Below are positions 1-11,648 of a DNA stretch of 64,000 nucleotides, in pieces. A model generated the notes under the pieces. It had not been told where the DNA came from and ran no database searches. It worked only from the letters and a program-made list of their open reading frames with translations. This stretch comes from Brevundimonas sp. LM2 (GTDB taxonomy: Bacteria > Pseudomonadota > Alphaproteobacteria > Caulobacterales > Caulobacteraceae). The stretch lies in NCBI RefSeq assembly GCF_002002865.1, contig NZ_CP019508.1, positions 744,001-808,000 of the forward strand, read 5' to 3'. The first letter of the stretch is position 1. Each line of letters begins with the position of its first letter. The position numbers were made by a program, and so were the translations under genes.

Positions 1-1
1 A

Positions 2-70
2 CTTCCCCCATCGGTCCTGGATCGCTGCGCGATCGACGGACCGCTTTCCCCCGCGAAGGGCGGGGGAAGG
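2..70 (-). repeat. Palindromic intergenic element directly after recQ
   Basis: Read on the minus strand, this begins two bases after the recQ stop codon. It has a first hairpin (arms 61-70 and 44-53, nine of ten bases paired, 7-nt loop). A second imperfect hairpin follows (about 12-43, outer arms CGGTCC/GGACCG, inner arms around GATCGC/GCGATC). It closes with TGGGGGAAG (2-10), which is complementary to the opening CTTCCCCC. No U-tract follows, so it is not a clear intrinsic terminator. The three-part layout looks like the dispersed C/G-rich palindromes of alphaproteobacterial intergenic DNA; assignment to a named family is my inference. Confidence 0.65.
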
Positions 71-72
71 GC

Positions 73-2322
<2,250 letters not shown>

Positions 2323-2348
2323 CCGTTCCGGGGTGTCATCCGCCGAAA

Positions 2349-4634
2349 CTAGAAGGCGCGCCGCCAGCTCCCGACAAGGGCATAACCCAGCGGCGCACCC
2401 CGGCGGTGCTGCTCCTGGGTGATGGCCAGGGCCTCGACCGAAAGCGCCGACCCGTCGGGCAGGCCGTACAGGCTGCGCAGCGCGTAGTTGATCTCGCGGC
2501 CGCTCGGGGCGGCGGAGAAGCGGCGGACCGAGAAGGTGATCGGATCGAAATAGGCCAGGGGCACGTCGGCCAGTTCGGCGGCGAAGGTGCCGCGCTCGAT
2601 CCGGATCGGTTGGGACACCTCCCAGGTCAGGGCCAGACAACCCGGTAGCCAGCCGGGGCAGCCGGTGCGCAGGGCCGCGCGCCAGGTGGAGCTGACGGCC
2701 GCTTCTTCCAGCGACAGGAGCCGTCCGTTCAGCGCCGTCCGGCCCAGGCCGAACTCCCCCGACAGGGACGCGCCATGCCACAGCGGGAGCACGCCCCCCA
2801 GCGCCCCGAAGGTGGTCCGCGACGGCAGGGCCAGGTCGGACCCCGACGGCAGATAGGCGCCCAGCGGGCCCAACCGTTCCTCGAGGTCACCCAGGCTGAC
2901 GGTCAGAGACCCGCCTGGTCCCTGCCAGGCCAGCGCCACCCGACTGTAGGTGGAGGCGTCCTGCTCGACCGGACGCAGCAGGGCGGCGCGATCACCGCCG
3001 CCGGTCTCGGCCGTGAGGGTGAACGTCCCCAGGTCGACCGCGCCCCGCACGGCACGGTCGGCGTGGGCCAGGGCCGTGAAGGCGTCGCCGGATCCGGTCC
3101 GGAACGGCGATCGGACACCCCCCTGGCCCTGCCAGGCGGAGAAGCCGTAACGTCCGGCGGCGACGGACAGGCTCGCCTCGCGCGGCGCCTCGGCCCCCAG
3201 CCAGGGCGCGTTGAAGGGGGTCGCGCGGTCCAGCACCGGTTCCGGCTCGGCGGACTGGGCGGACGTGGTCAGGGACAGGGTGGCGCCGGACGGAGTCGCG
3301 ATCTCGACCGCCGCGCTCTGCATTGTGACCGGCACGCCGGGCTGGCGGCTGATCCGGGGGGCGGACGGATAGGCGCTGCCCAGATCGGTCCGGAACAGCC
3401 GGTCGTAGGCGTCGTAGCTGATGGTCGCCAGTCCGCCCTGGCCGCTCAGGGCATCCCCGAAGGCCCCGCCGAGGAAGGCTCCGGGCTGGGCGCTGACCTG
3501 CACCGGCGATCCGGTCGCCGTCGGCGAACGGGTGGCTCCCACCGGCGCGAAGGCCCGCGCCAGGTCCAGCAGCCCCTGACCATAGACCGTATCCACGCCG
3601 GGATCGCCGGCGTCGCGCGCGGTGGTCAGCAGCAGGCTGACGGCCTGGCGTCCCGTCAGATTGGGGAAGGCTTCCAGCAGGAGCGCCAGGGCCCCGGCCA
3701 CCGCCGGCGACGAGAAGGAGGTGCCGCTGCCGAGCAAACAGGACGTGCCGTCGCACTGGCTGATGATGTCGACGCCGGGGGCGCTGAGAAAGCTGGCGGC
3801 GGAACTGCCCGCCCGGTTCGAGAAATCGGCGATCTGGTCCGTCCGGCCATGGGCCCCCACCACGATGATGGCCCCGGCGAAGCGGGGATCGCTGGCATAG
3901 CGACCGGGAAACTCCGGGTCGGCTCCGGCCTCATTGCCGGACGAGATGGCGAAGACGACGCCCGCGCTGATGGCGCGCTGCAGGGCGGCCTCGAACGTCC
4001 CGCCCAGTCGCTTTTCGCCGCCGAGCGACAGGTTGATGATCCGCGCGCCATTGGCGACCGCATAGTCGATGCTACGGGCCAGATCGCTGCTGGCGAAACA
4101 GACGGTATCGGTCGGGTCGTTGCAGTCGCTGATATCCGACCGCACGGACAGGATCGTCGCGTTGTAGGCCACGCCGACCGTCCCGAAGCCATTGAAGCCC
4201 GCCGCCGTCACCCCCGCCACAAAGGTACCGTGATCGTTCTCGCCCCGGGGCAGGTTGCGACCGGTGATGATGTCGGTCGACAGGGGCGAGACCCGTCCGA
4301 CCAGATCGGCCTGGTCCGGCTGGACCCCGCTGTCGATCACGCCGACCGTGATGCCCGTGCCGGTGGCTCCGCGGTTCCAGGCCGTCGTCGCCCGCAGGTT
4401 CGCGACGCCGTAGTTGCGCAGGTACTCGCTGGAGTTCGAGGACGGGACCGGCGGCGGCGGCGGTGGAGGAGGCGGAGGAGGCGGAGGGGGAGGCGGCGGT
4501 GTCGTCGAAGGCAGGGGCGTCGGCGCGCCCATGCCGCCGCCACCGCCGCCCCCACCGCATGCGGCCAGAGGCAGGGCCACGAGGGCCAGCGCGCTCAACG
4601 AAACCCAGCGGCCGCGGCCTGTCAGACGACCCAT
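2349..4634 (-). CDS. S8 (subtilisin-like) serine protease, surface lipoprotein/autotransporter type
   Basis: Secreted serine endopeptidase of 761 residues. The N-terminus has a basic, hydrophobic signal ending in a lipobox (LAAC, Cys26), then a glycine run and 17 consecutive prolines (46-62). The S8 domain (about 70-355) shows all catalytic residues: Asp101 in VIDSG, His135 in NDHGTFVAG, oxyanion Asn234 in SSGNEAG and Ser306 in GTSFSSPAVAG. The last 300 or so residues are rich in alternating small and aromatic residues and end in Phe, as in an outer-membrane beta-barrel with a C-terminal beta-signal, so an autotransporter-like arrangement is inferred. A lipobox together with a barrel is unusual. 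The substrate is unknown. Divergent from the export gene at 4860 across a 225-bp gap. Confidence 0.9.
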   Translation of the reverse strand: MGRLTGRGRWVSLSALALVALPLAACGGGGGGGGMGAPTPLPSTTPPPPPPPPPPPPPPPPPVPSSNSSEYLRNYGVANLRATTAWNRGATGTGITVGVIDSGVQPDQADLVGRVSPLSTDIITGRNLPRGENDHGTFVAGVTAAGFNGFGTVGVAYNATILSVRSDISDCNDPTDTVCFASSDLARSIDYAVANGARIINLSLGGEKRLGGTFEAALQRAISAGVVFAISSGNEAGADPEFPGRYASDPRFAGAIIVVGAHGRTDQIADFSNRAGSSAASFLSAPGVDIISQCDGTSCLLGSGTSFSSPAVAGALALLLEAFPNLTGRQAVSLLLTTARDAGDPGVDTVYGQGLLDLARAFAPVGATRSPTATGSPVQVSAQPGAFLGGAFGDALSGQGGLATISYDAYDRLFRTDLGSAYPSAPRISRQPGVPVTMQSAAVEIATPSGATLSLTTSAQSAEPEPVLDRATPFNAPWLGAEAPREASLSVAAGRYGFSAWQGQGGVRSPFRTGSGDAFTALAHADRAVRGAVDLGTFTLTAETGGGDRAALLRPVEQDASTYSRVALAWQGPGGSLTVSLGDLEERLGPLGAYLPSGSDLALPSRTTFGALGGVLPLWHGASLSGEFGLGRTALNGRLLSLEEAAVSSTWRAALRTGCPGWLPGCLALTWEVSQPIRIERGTFAAELADVPLAYFDPITFSVRRFSAAPSGREINYALRSLYGLPDGSALSVEALAITQEQHRRGAPLGYALVGSWRRAF

Positions 4635-4859
4635 CTCTTCCCCCTCATGCCGAACGGCCCGGCGACCCTAACCCCTCCGCCCCGCAAACTTCATTAAGCG
4701 CACCCGGCTGGCCAGCGAGCGCTGCGGCCAAGCTGATCACGCTTTCGAGAGGGCTGTCGTCGCGCGGCGACCCGCATGCCGGCGCGCGTCCTCAGACGGC
4801 CTCTAGCCCAGCCGAACAAAGGCCGGTAAGCACGACCCACCTTTCGTGAGTGCGGTCCT

Positions 4860-6008
4860 ATGAAACGATCCCTGCTGGCTCTGCTGGTCCTTACCGCTCT
4901 TGGCGGCTGTTCGACGGTCCCGCGTGACGGACCCTCGGGACGCGCCATCGAGCGTGGGGCCGAAGCCGGTCCCGCCGGGCCGTCCTATGCCATCGTCGAG
5001 CTGGACTATGCGGCGGCCGAGCGGGTCAAGGCCGCTGCGGCTCCCTATGGCGGGTCGTTGGCCGGTGCCGCGAGCACGGCCCCGCTCGATCTCATCGGTG
5101 AAGGCGATCAACTGGTCGTGTCGATCTTCGAGCCGAGCGGGGCGCTGTTTGGCGGCGGGGGAGGGAGCACCGCAGTGCGTTCAGGCAACCAGGCCCTGCC
5201 CGCCGTGACCGTCGACCGTTCTGGGGCGGTGACGATCCCCTACGCGGGGGCCGTGCGGGTCGCCGGTCTGACGCCGACGCAGGCCGGCGCGGCCATTCGG
5301 CGGGCTCTGGTGGGCAAGGTCGGTAATCCGCAAGTCAGCGTCGCGTTGGCGGACAATCGGTCTAGCGCGGTGACGGTGCTCGGCGAGGTTCGTCAACCCG
5401 GTCGCGCGCCGCTGTCCGTCAATGCCAACACCGTGTTGGACGTTATCGCTGCCGCCGGCGGATCGGAGCGTCCGGCACAGGATGTTCGCGTCGATGTCCG
5501 GCGCGGCACCCAGACGTTCTCGGCCCCGTTGACAGCGGTGAACACCGACTTCGCTGAAAACGTGCGGCTTCAAGCCGGTGATCTGGTGAGCCTCACCTAT
5601 GTGCCGCGGCGCTACAGCACCTTCGGCGCACTGGGGGCGATCACCCTGGTTGATATGCCCGCGGGTGACACGACCCTGGCGGCCGCGCTGAGCCGTGTGG
5701 GGGGTCTTAACGACGGTGCCGCCAATGCCCGGTCGGTCATGGTCTTTCGCTTCGAGCGACCCGAAGTGGCGCAAGCCCTGGGCGTCACTCAGCCGGCCAC
5801 GGTCCGTGGGGTGCCCGTGATCTATCGCCTCAACCTGGAGGAGGGCGAGGGTCTGTTCACCGCCGGAAGCTTCGTGATCCAGCCCGAAGACATCATCTAC
5901 GCGCCGCGCGCCCTGTCGGCAGAAATCAGCAAGTTCTTCGGCTTGATCCAGCAGGTGACCCGCGTTGTGTACGACCTGTCGGTGACGAGCACGCTGAACA
6001 CCAACTAG
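4860..6008 (+). CDS. Outer-membrane polysaccharide export lipoprotein (BexD/CtrA/Wza family)
   Basis: Forms the outer-membrane channel for a surface polysaccharide. The 382-residue protein starts with a lipoprotein signal (LTALGGC, Cys17). It has a Poly_export domain (about 78-165; APLDLIGEGDQLVVSIFEP, then the VDRSGAVTIPYAG stretch) followed by SLBB-type segments (VTVLGEVRQPGR about 178; DTTLAAALSRVGGL about 268). Its length is close to CtrA/BexD (about 390) rather than KpsD. It is the natural partner of the KpsM/E/T-type exporter at 38.4-41.0 kb, although it lies outside the low-GC island on the far side of argB. The 194-residue gene follows after 8 bp, so they probably form an operon. A holdfast-type HfsD role is an alternative I cannot exclude. 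Confidence 0.88.
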   Translation: MKRSLLALLVLTALGGCSTVPRDGPSGRAIERGAEAGPAGPSYAIVELDYAAAERVKAAAAPYGGSLAGAASTAPLDLIGEGDQLVVSIFEPSGALFGGGGGSTAVRSGNQALPAVTVDRSGAVTIPYAGAVRVAGLTPTQAGAAIRRALVGKVGNPQVSVALADNRSSAVTVLGEVRQPGRAPLSVNANTVLDVIAAAGGSERPAQDVRVDVRRGTQTFSAPLTAVNTDFAENVRLQAGDLVSLTYVPRRYSTFGALGAITLVDMPAGDTTLAAALSRVGGLNDGAANARSVMVFRFERPEVAQALGVTQPATVRGVPVIYRLNLEEGEGLFTAGSFVIQPEDIIYAPRALSAEISKFFGLIQQVTRVVYDLSVTSTLNTN

Positions 6009-6016
6009 GTGACAGC

Positions 6017-6601
6017 ATGTTGCGTGACCTGCTGCGCAACTTTCGTCGTTCTGGTCACCCGAGTGATGCCAGCGCGCTGGCCGCCGATGACGTCTGGGCT
6101 TCGGTTGGCCAGGCGCCCCGCCCCGGCTCCGAAGTCCTGGCGCGGATCGAGCGGGCTGCGCTCGAGGTGTATGCCGCGCACGGTCTGCCGACGCGCCCGG
6201 GGCATTATCGCTGGAACCCACGGACCCGGACGTGGACGTTTCTGGGCGAGCACCTGACCCCCGAGGCCCGTTGGGAGATGCTGCTGGAGCGCCCCGCTGA
6301 GGCTGGATGGCGCTATGGGACCCTGTCGGATCTCGGGCGGACCGGTGACGTGGACGTGGTCGCCGCTGCGGCCGTGCTCGACAACTGCACGCGGCTTCGG
6401 ACGCGGCCCCCCACCCGCGAGGGGGCCGGGCCGTGGGAGGAAATGGAACTCGCGATTCAGCTCGGGGCGCAGTGGCAGGCGCTTGAAAGTCGCCGCCTGA
6501 AGATCAGCGAACCCCGGCTGCGCCTCACCGCCCCCGACGCGGCGCTGAGAGCCGACGGAACGCCGAAACCCTCCCGCCGGAAGCCCGCCAGGAAGCCCTA
6601 G
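6017..6601 (+). CDS. Protein of unknown function downstream of the polysaccharide export gene
   Basis: A 194-residue soluble protein that I do not recognise. There is no signal peptide or membrane segment. Residues about 30-80 contain charged and aromatic blocks (ARIERAALEVYAAHG, GHYRWNPRTRTWTFLGEHLT). The middle ends in a short helix pair (WEEMELAIQLGAQWQALESRR, within 134-155), and the last 30 residues are basic and proline-rich (PSRRKPARKP). The start lies 8 bp after the export lipoprotein stop in the same direction, so translational coupling is likely. GC-rich third positions fit the host flank. A link to polysaccharide export is inferred from position only. Confidence 0.7.
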   Translation: MLRDLLRNFRRSGHPSDASALAADDVWASVGQAPRPGSEVLARIERAALEVYAAHGLPTRPGHYRWNPRTRTWTFLGEHLTPEARWEMLLERPAEAGWRYGTLSDLGRTGDVDVVAAAAVLDNCTRLRTRPPTREGAGPWEEMELAIQLGAQWQALESRRLKISEPRLRLTAPDAALRADGTPKPSRRKPARKP

Positions 6602-6629
6602 CCGACCCGATACGCGCGCCGGGTGTGGC

Positions 6630-7487
6630 TCAGTCCCGCAGCAGCTCGTTCACCGCGGTCTTGGCCCGCGTCTGGGCGTCGACCCGCTTGACGATGACGG
6701 CGCAGTACAGCGACGGCCCGCCGTTGGGGTCGGGCAGGGTGCCCGGCACGACGACCGAATAGGCCGGTACCTCGCCGCGCAGGATCTCGCCGGTCGCCCG
6801 GTCGACGATCCGGGTGGTGGCCGACAGATAGACCCCCATCGACAGCACCGCGCCCTCGCGCACGATCACGCCCTCCACGACTTCGGACCGGGCCCCGATG
6901 AAACAGCCGTCCTCGATGATGGTCGGATTGGCCTGCAACGGCTCCAGCACGCCGCCGATGCCGACCCCGCCCGACAGGTGCACGTTCCGGCCGATCTGGG
7001 CGCAGGACCCGACCGTGGCCCAGCCGTCGACCATCGACCCCTCGCCGACATAGGCCCCGATGTTCACGAAACTGGGCATCAGCACGACGTTGCGGCCGAT
7101 GAAGGCCCCCTTGCGCACGATCGATCCCGGAACGGCGCGGAAGCCCGCCGCCTTGAAGTCGCTGCCGGTCCAGTCGCCGAACTTGTTGGGCACCTTGTCG
7201 TACCAGGGGCCGACGCCGGGCGCCGGCGAGGACAGGCCGCGGTCGCCCGCGCGCATGATCTCGTTGTCGTTCAGCCGGAAGGACAGCAGCACCGCCTTCT
7301 TCAGCCACTGGTGCGTCGTCCACACGCCGGCGTCGTCGCGCGAGGCGACGCGGGCCTGGCCCGAGTCCAGCAGGCCGATGGCGGTCTCGACGGCGCGGCG
7401 CGTCTCGCCGTGGGTGTTGGGCGACAGATCGGCGCGCGCCTCCCAGGCGGACTCGATCACGGCTTCCAGAGCGGCCAAATCGGTCAT
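6630..7487 (-). CDS. dapD: 2,3,4,5-tetrahydropyridine-2,6-dicarboxylate N-succinyltransferase
   Basis: Transfers succinyl from succinyl-CoA to tetrahydrodipicolinate in the lysine/meso-DAP pathway, in the cytoplasm. The 285-residue product has the helical N-terminal domain ([20 protein letters not shown]) and a left-handed beta-helix of hexapeptide repeats (about 110-235: [30 protein letters not shown], cited here as the region around 125-155), then the C-terminal tail [16 protein letters not shown] typical of DapD. I chose the ATG at 7487 because it overlaps the preceding gene's stop (ATGA, 4 bp) and matches the family N-terminus. It is the last gene of the argB-HAD-dapD operon. Confidence 0.96.
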   Translation of the reverse strand: MTDLAALEAVIESAWEARADLSPNTHGETRRAVETAIGLLDSGQARVASRDDAGVWTTHQWLKKAVLLSFRLNDNEIMRAGDRGLSSPAPGVGPWYDKVPNKFGDWTGSDFKAAGFRAVPGSIVRKGAFIGRNVVLMPSFVNIGAYVGEGSMVDGWATVGSCAQIGRNVHLSGGVGIGGVLEPLQANPTIIEDGCFIGARSEVVEGVIVREGAVLSMGVYLSATTRIVDRATGEILRGEVPAYSVVVPGTLPDPNGGPSLYCAVIVKRVDAQTRAKTAVNELLRD

Positions 7488-8161
7488 GCGGCATCCTTCA
7501 GGGACAGGGGAACGAGAAAGTCGAGCAGATCGGGAGACTGGGCGTCGATCCAGTCGCCGAGGTCGTGGCCGTGTCCGTCGCCGATCAGCACGGTGGCCAT
7601 GCCCAGCGCCTTGGCCGGTGCCAGATTGCGGGGGGTGTCCTCGAAGAAGACCGCGCGGTGCGGATCCACCCCGAACCGCTCGAGGAAGCGGCGATAGGTG
7701 GCGGGGGCGGGCTTGGGCGTCAGGTCCATGTCCTCGATGGCGAAGACCCCGTCGAACCGGTCGGTGATGCCGATCCGGTCCAGCACCCGGGCGGCGTGAC
7801 AACGTGCCCCGTTGGTCAGCACGTATTTCCGGCCGGGCAGGCCGTCCAGCACCGCATCCAGTCTGGGGTTGGGCTCCAAGGTGTCCAGCGGCACGTCGTG
7901 GACCTCGCGCAGGAACCGCTCCGGGTCGATCGCATAGTTGGCCATCAGCCCGGCCAGGGTGGTGCCATGCTCCGTCAGGAACTGTTTCTGCAGCACCCGG
8001 GCCTCGTCGGCGGGCAGGCCGACGGCATCGACCATGAAGGCGTTGATCCGCCCCTGGACCAGGTTCATCACCCCCTGCTCGCGCGGATACAGGGTGTCGT
8101 CCAGGTCGAAGACCCAGGCCTCGACGTGGCTCAGGTCCGGACGGGCGGAGAGGCGGCTCAC
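7484..8161 (-). CDS. HAD-superfamily pyrimidine 5'-nucleotidase
   Basis: Predicted cytoplasmic HAD-IA phosphatase of 225 residues, similar to the SDT1/PynA-type pyrimidine 5'-nucleotidases. Motif I is [10 protein letters not shown] (about 14-23, nucleophile Asp and second Asp). The helical cap follows. Motif II is VLTNGA (about 114), motif III is the Lys in LTPKPAP (about 148), and motif IV is [14 protein letters not shown] (about 168). It is translationally coupled on both sides: its start overlaps the argB stop by 4 bp and its stop overlaps the dapD start by 4 bp. The conserved link with two amino-acid genes is typical of Caulobacterales; the physiological substrate is not visible from sequence. 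Confidence 0.9.
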   Translation of the reverse strand: MSRLSARPDLSHVEAWVFDLDDTLYPREQGVMNLVQGRINAFMVDAVGLPADEARVLQKQFLTEHGTTLAGLMANYAIDPERFLREVHDVPLDTLEPNPRLDAVLDGLPGRKYVLTNGARCHAARVLDRIGITDRFDGVFAIEDMDLTPKPAPATYRRFLERFGVDPHRAVFFEDTPRNLAPAKALGMATVLIGDGHGHDLGDWIDAQSPDLLDFLVPLSLKDAA

Positions 8162-9084
8162 GCCTGCACCAGGGTGCCTGCCCCGTATTCGGTGAACAAC
8201 TCGACCAGCATGGCGTGGGGGCGGCGGCCGTCCAGGATGACCACGGCCTCCACCCCGGCGCGGACGGCGGCCATGGCGGTTTCCAGCTTGGGGATCATGC
8301 CGCCCGAGGCGGTGCCGTCGTCGATCAGCCCCTGCGCCTCCGCCACCGTCATCTGGCGAATGATGTCGCCGTTCTTGTCCAGCACGCCCTTGACGTCGGT
8401 CAGCAGCAGCATGCGCTTGGCGTCCAGCGACGCCGCGATGGCCCCGGCCACGGTGTCGGCGTTGACGTTGTAGGTCTGGCCGTCGTCGGCGACCCCGATC
8501 GGGGCGATCACCGGCACCCAGTCGTCGGTCTCCGAGGCGATCAGCCCGGCGATCAGTTTCGGATCGACCTTGGTCGGTTCGCCCACGAAGCCCAGGTCGA
8601 CCTCGTGCTCGATCAGGCTGTCGGGATCGCGTTTGGTGCGCGTGGTCTTCTCGACCGTCAGCAGGCCGGCGTCCTTGCCGGACAGGCCGATGCCGCGCAC
8701 GTCGGCCTCCTTGCCCGCAACGGAGATCCAGTGGGCGATCTCCTTGTTGACCGCGCCCGACAGAACCATCTCGGCCACCGCCATGGTGTCGCGATCGGTC
8801 ACCCTCAGGCCATCGACGAAGTTCGACTTGACCCCGGCCTTGTCCAGCATGGCGCTGATCTGCGGCCCGCCGCCGTGCACCACGACCGGGTTGACCCCCA
8901 TCAGCTTCAGCAGCACCACGTCGGCGGCGAACTGCTTGGCCACCGCGGTCTCGCCCATGGCGTGGCCGCCGTATTTGATGACCACGGTCTCGCGATCATA
9001 GATCTGGATATAGGGCAGGGCCTCGGCCAGCGTTTTCGCCGTGGCCCAGCCCCGCTCCTCGGATTGGCGTTCGGATTCGTCCAT
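8158..9084 (-). CDS. argB: Acetylglutamate kinase
   Basis: Phosphorylates N-acetyl-L-glutamate, the second step of arginine synthesis. The 308-residue protein shows the amino-acid-kinase fold: [11 protein letters not shown] (about 34-44, phosphate-binding Lys), [11 protein letters not shown] (about 67-77), [11 protein letters not shown] (about 93-103, substrate loop), [17 protein letters not shown] segment ([13 protein letters not shown], about 205) and [11 protein letters not shown] (about 224). Its length fits the hexameric arginine-sensitive class. First gene of an operon with the HAD phosphatase and dapD. The divergent 172-bp gap upstream leads into the polysaccharide island, so the island border lies directly behind this housekeeping gene. 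Confidence 0.96.
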   Translation of the reverse strand: MDESERQSEERGWATAKTLAEALPYIQIYDRETVVIKYGGHAMGETAVAKQFAADVVLLKLMGVNPVVVHGGGPQISAMLDKAGVKSNFVDGLRVTDRDTMAVAEMVLSGAVNKEIAHWISVAGKEADVRGIGLSGKDAGLLTVEKTTRTKRDPDSLIEHEVDLGFVGEPTKVDPKLIAGLIASETDDWVPVIAPIGVADDGQTYNVNADTVAGAIAASLDAKRMLLLTDVKGVLDKNGDIIRQMTVAEAQGLIDDGTASGGMIPKLETAMAAVRAGVEAVVILDGRRPHAMLVELFTEYGAGTLVQA

Positions 9085-9256
9085 GGGGCGGGCTGATAGC
9101 GGGGGTGAGGGGTGGTGTCACTGTGAAACCCCAAATGTGAACTGGCGCCGATGATCGAGAAATCCGGTACGCGCCCTCGGTGAGGCAGCCTTGAATCTCG
9201 TCAAGTTGGGTGTTTCGAGCACTTTGAATCAATACGATCGTGGGTTAGGCAACATC

Positions 9257-11470
9257 ATGAAACTTTACCCGGTGATCATGTGCGGCGGGTCTGGCTCCCG
9301 GCTTTGGCCAGCGTCGCGACCTTCGCGCCCAAAGCAGTTTATTCCTTTGGCGGGAAATCGATCGTTGTTTCAGGAAACGGTCCTTCGGGTTGCCGAGTTG
9401 GCTAAAACCGGGGGTCGGTTGATCGTGGTCGCGGGCGTCGGCCACAGACCTTGGATCATCGAACAGCTAGAGGAAATCGGCGTGGAAGCGCATGTTCTTC
9501 TAGAGCCCGAAGCTCGGGATTCTGCCGCGGCGATGGCGGCGGCGGCGGCCTGGACTGAGCGCGAGGACGCCGACGGTGTGATTGCCTTCGTTGCATCCGA
9601 CCATCATATTCCTGACTATGTCGCCTTTCAGGAAGCCGTGCGCACGGCGGCAATTAGCGCTTCCGAGGGCCGCATCGTGACGCTTGGTGTCAAGCCTACT
9701 GAAGCGTCGTCGGCTTACGGTTACATCAAGCCATCAGGCAAAGGTCTTTCTGATGTTGATCGGTTCATCGAAAAGCCCGATTCCGCGATGGCAGCAGAGT
9801 ATATTGGGGCCGGATATCTGTGGAATAGCGGCAATTTCGTGGTTTCAGCCAAAACTCTGCTGTCGGAGTTGAAGGCCTATGCCCCCGCAGTTGAGGCTGC
9901 GGCTCGAGCAGCTCTACCGACCGGAAGCAACGCGTTTGTAGAGGTGTTGACCCAGGCGTTTTTAGCCGCACCCAAGATATCGATCGACTACGGATTGATG
10001 GAGAAAACGCGCTTAGCTTCGGTGCTCGAGGTCCATTTCGGTTGGTCAGATCTGGGGGCCTGGGACGCTATTGCGGCGAGCGGGGAGGGCGATACGGGGT
10101 TGCACATCTTTGAGGACGCAGAGGGGTGCCTGGCTCGGTCGTCAAACGGAATCATGATCGCCGCGCTGGGTGTGAGAAACATCGCGATCGTTGCGGAAAG
10201 CGACGCGGTTCTCGTCTGCGACCTGTCACGCGCTCAAGACGTCAAGCGGATCGTCGAGCGGTTGAAGCTAGCTTCTCCTCAGCATCTAGACTTCGCCAGC
10301 CCAGATCCGCAGACTCTTCAGGCCAGTGGGCAGAGGCTTGCCGACTGGCTCCGTACGCGCGCTCTTCCGACCTGGGCTACGCTCGGCCAAAATTCCAACG
10401 GCGCGTTCGCTGAGATGATAGGGCTGGATGGCCGCAAGCTGAGCACTGCGCGCCGAGCACGGGTCCAGGCCCGCCAGGTTTATGTCTTCGCCCAGGCAGG
10501 CCTGCTTGAGTGGTCTGGACCGTGGCGTCGCTGCGTCGATGACGGAGTGGACCGGTTGATCTCCGATTACCTTCGTGACGACGGATTGTGTCGTACGTTG
10601 TTGAGTGCCGACGGAACTCCATTGGACGAAACAGCGATGGTCTATGACCAGGCCTTTGTCATGTTGGCATTCGCATTAGCCAAAAGCGCTAGATGTTCAG
10701 ATGCCAGTCTGGAGATCCGAGCGCGGCGGATCCGCGAGGCCTTGCGTGCTCGATCACTGCCGAATGGTGCCCTCGTTGAGGGCGGCGACGAGCCATATCA
10801 ATCCAACTGCCACATGCACCTGCTTGAATCCTGCTTGGCCTGGGAGGAGTTAGGCGGCGACGTCGGCTGGACGGAGCTAGCCGATCAGATCGTGGGTTTG
10901 GCGCGATCAACTTTCATCGATCGGCGGGGCGGATTTCTACGGGAGTTCTTCGATGCCGATTGGCAGCCCGCTGCGGGCGAGGCTGGCCGCTTGGTGGAGC
11001 CTGGGCATCAGTTCGAATGGGCGTGGCTCTTTGCGCGCTACGGTCGTGCGCGCGGCGATCACGCTGCCGTCGATGTCGCCCGCAAACTCTTTGGCCACGG
11101 CTTGAGCGGCGTCAGCGAATTCTTGGGGACTGCCGTTGACGCCATGAATGACGACGGTTCGATCCGTAGTCGACGGGCTCGATTATGGCCGCAGACAGAA
11201 TGGTTGAAGGCCGCTTTGATCCTCAGCGAGTTAAGCCACGATGGAGAACGTCAAGCTTATCTCGACAGCGCTCTCGACGCGCAAGGCGCACTATGGCTCT
11301 ATCTCACCGACGGCGGTCTCTGGCGCGATAAACGATTGCCGGATCGCACTTTCATTGACGAGCCTGCTCCCGCAAGCTCATTTTATCACATCATGGCGGC
11401 GTTTCGGCAGATGGCCGATACGGGGGTATCGAATGAGGTGGACCTTCTGACGTCACTAGATCTCAAATAA
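9257..11470 (+). CDS. Mannose-1-phosphate guanylyltransferase fused to an AGE-family isomerase domain
   Basis: A 737-residue bifunctional enzyme. Residues 1-350 are a GDP-mannose pyrophosphorylase with the signature CGGSGSRLWPASRPSRPKQF (8-27), ASDHHIPD (about 115) and RFIEKPD (about 168). The usual C-terminal cupin isomerase is missing. Instead residues about 385-735 resemble the N-acylglucosamine-2-epimerase/(alpha/alpha)6 barrel family, with WSGPWRRCVDDGVDR, YDQAFVMLAFALAKSAR, HMHLLESCLAWEEL and PGHQFEWAWLFARYG. This domain probably isomerises mannose-6-phosphate, so one protein would supply two steps to GDP-mannose for gmd/fcl. I chose ATG 9257 (MKLYPVIMCGG) over the in-frame TTG at 9191. 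First gene of the low-GC block. Confidence 0.9.
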   Translation: MKLYPVIMCGGSGSRLWPASRPSRPKQFIPLAGNRSLFQETVLRVAELAKTGGRLIVVAGVGHRPWIIEQLEEIGVEAHVLLEPEARDSAAAMAAAAAWTEREDADGVIAFVASDHHIPDYVAFQEAVRTAAISASEGRIVTLGVKPTEASSAYGYIKPSGKGLSDVDRFIEKPDSAMAAEYIGAGYLWNSGNFVVSAKTLLSELKAYAPAVEAAARAALPTGSNAFVEVLTQAFLAAPKISIDYGLMEKTRLASVLEVHFGWSDLGAWDAIAASGEGDTGLHIFEDAEGCLARSSNGIMIAALGVRNIAIVAESDAVLVCDLSRAQDVKRIVERLKLASPQHLDFASPDPQTLQASGQRLADWLRTRALPTWATLGQNSNGAFAEMIGLDGRKLSTARRARVQARQVYVFAQAGLLEWSGPWRRCVDDGVDRLISDYLRDDGLCRTLLSADGTPLDETAMVYDQAFVMLAFALAKSARCSDASLEIRARRIREALRARSLPNGALVEGGDEPYQSNCHMHLLESCLAWEELGGDVGWTELADQIVGLARSTFIDRRGGFLREFFDADWQPAAGEAGRLVEPGHQFEWAWLFARYGRARGDHAAVDVARKLFGHGLSGVSEFLGTAVDAMNDDGSIRSRRARLWPQTEWLKAALILSELSHDGERQAYLDSALDAQGALWLYLTDGGLWRDKRLPDRTFIDEPAPASSFYHIMAAFRQMADTGVSNEVDLLTSLDLK

Positions 11471-11648
11471 GTGACATATGTCGTGAGGTTCGTTTGAGCT
11501 CTTAACGAGGAGATTTGCGATATCTTCGGACGACGTCTTCCCCAAGTAGTTGATGGTGATATCTCCGCGCCCAACTTTGAGAAAGCGTCGGAACATTCGC
11601 GGGGCATTGATCGGAGAATTTCCGATAAGAAAGTTTGGAGGAAGCCAA

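Noticed and set aside
4448..4500. GGN-rich tract considered as a phase-variation switch
   Set aside because: The repeat period is three bases and codes for proline on the minus strand, so slippage would change length but not switch the frame.
2775..4697. Long plus-strand open frame (640 codons) opposite the subtilase gene
   Set aside because: Low-complexity Gly/Arg-rich translation created by the GC-rich third positions of the real gene; no family features, while the minus-strand frame has a complete catalytic triad.
9191..9256. TTG start upstream of the GDP-mannose enzyme
   Set aside because: The extension (MNLVKLGVSS...) is not family-like, and ATG 9257 begins exactly at the conserved N-terminus.
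11550..11648. Upstream start of the sulfotransferase gene
   Set aside because: GGAGGA six bases before GTG 11649 is a far better initiation site; the extension is basic and not conserved-looking.
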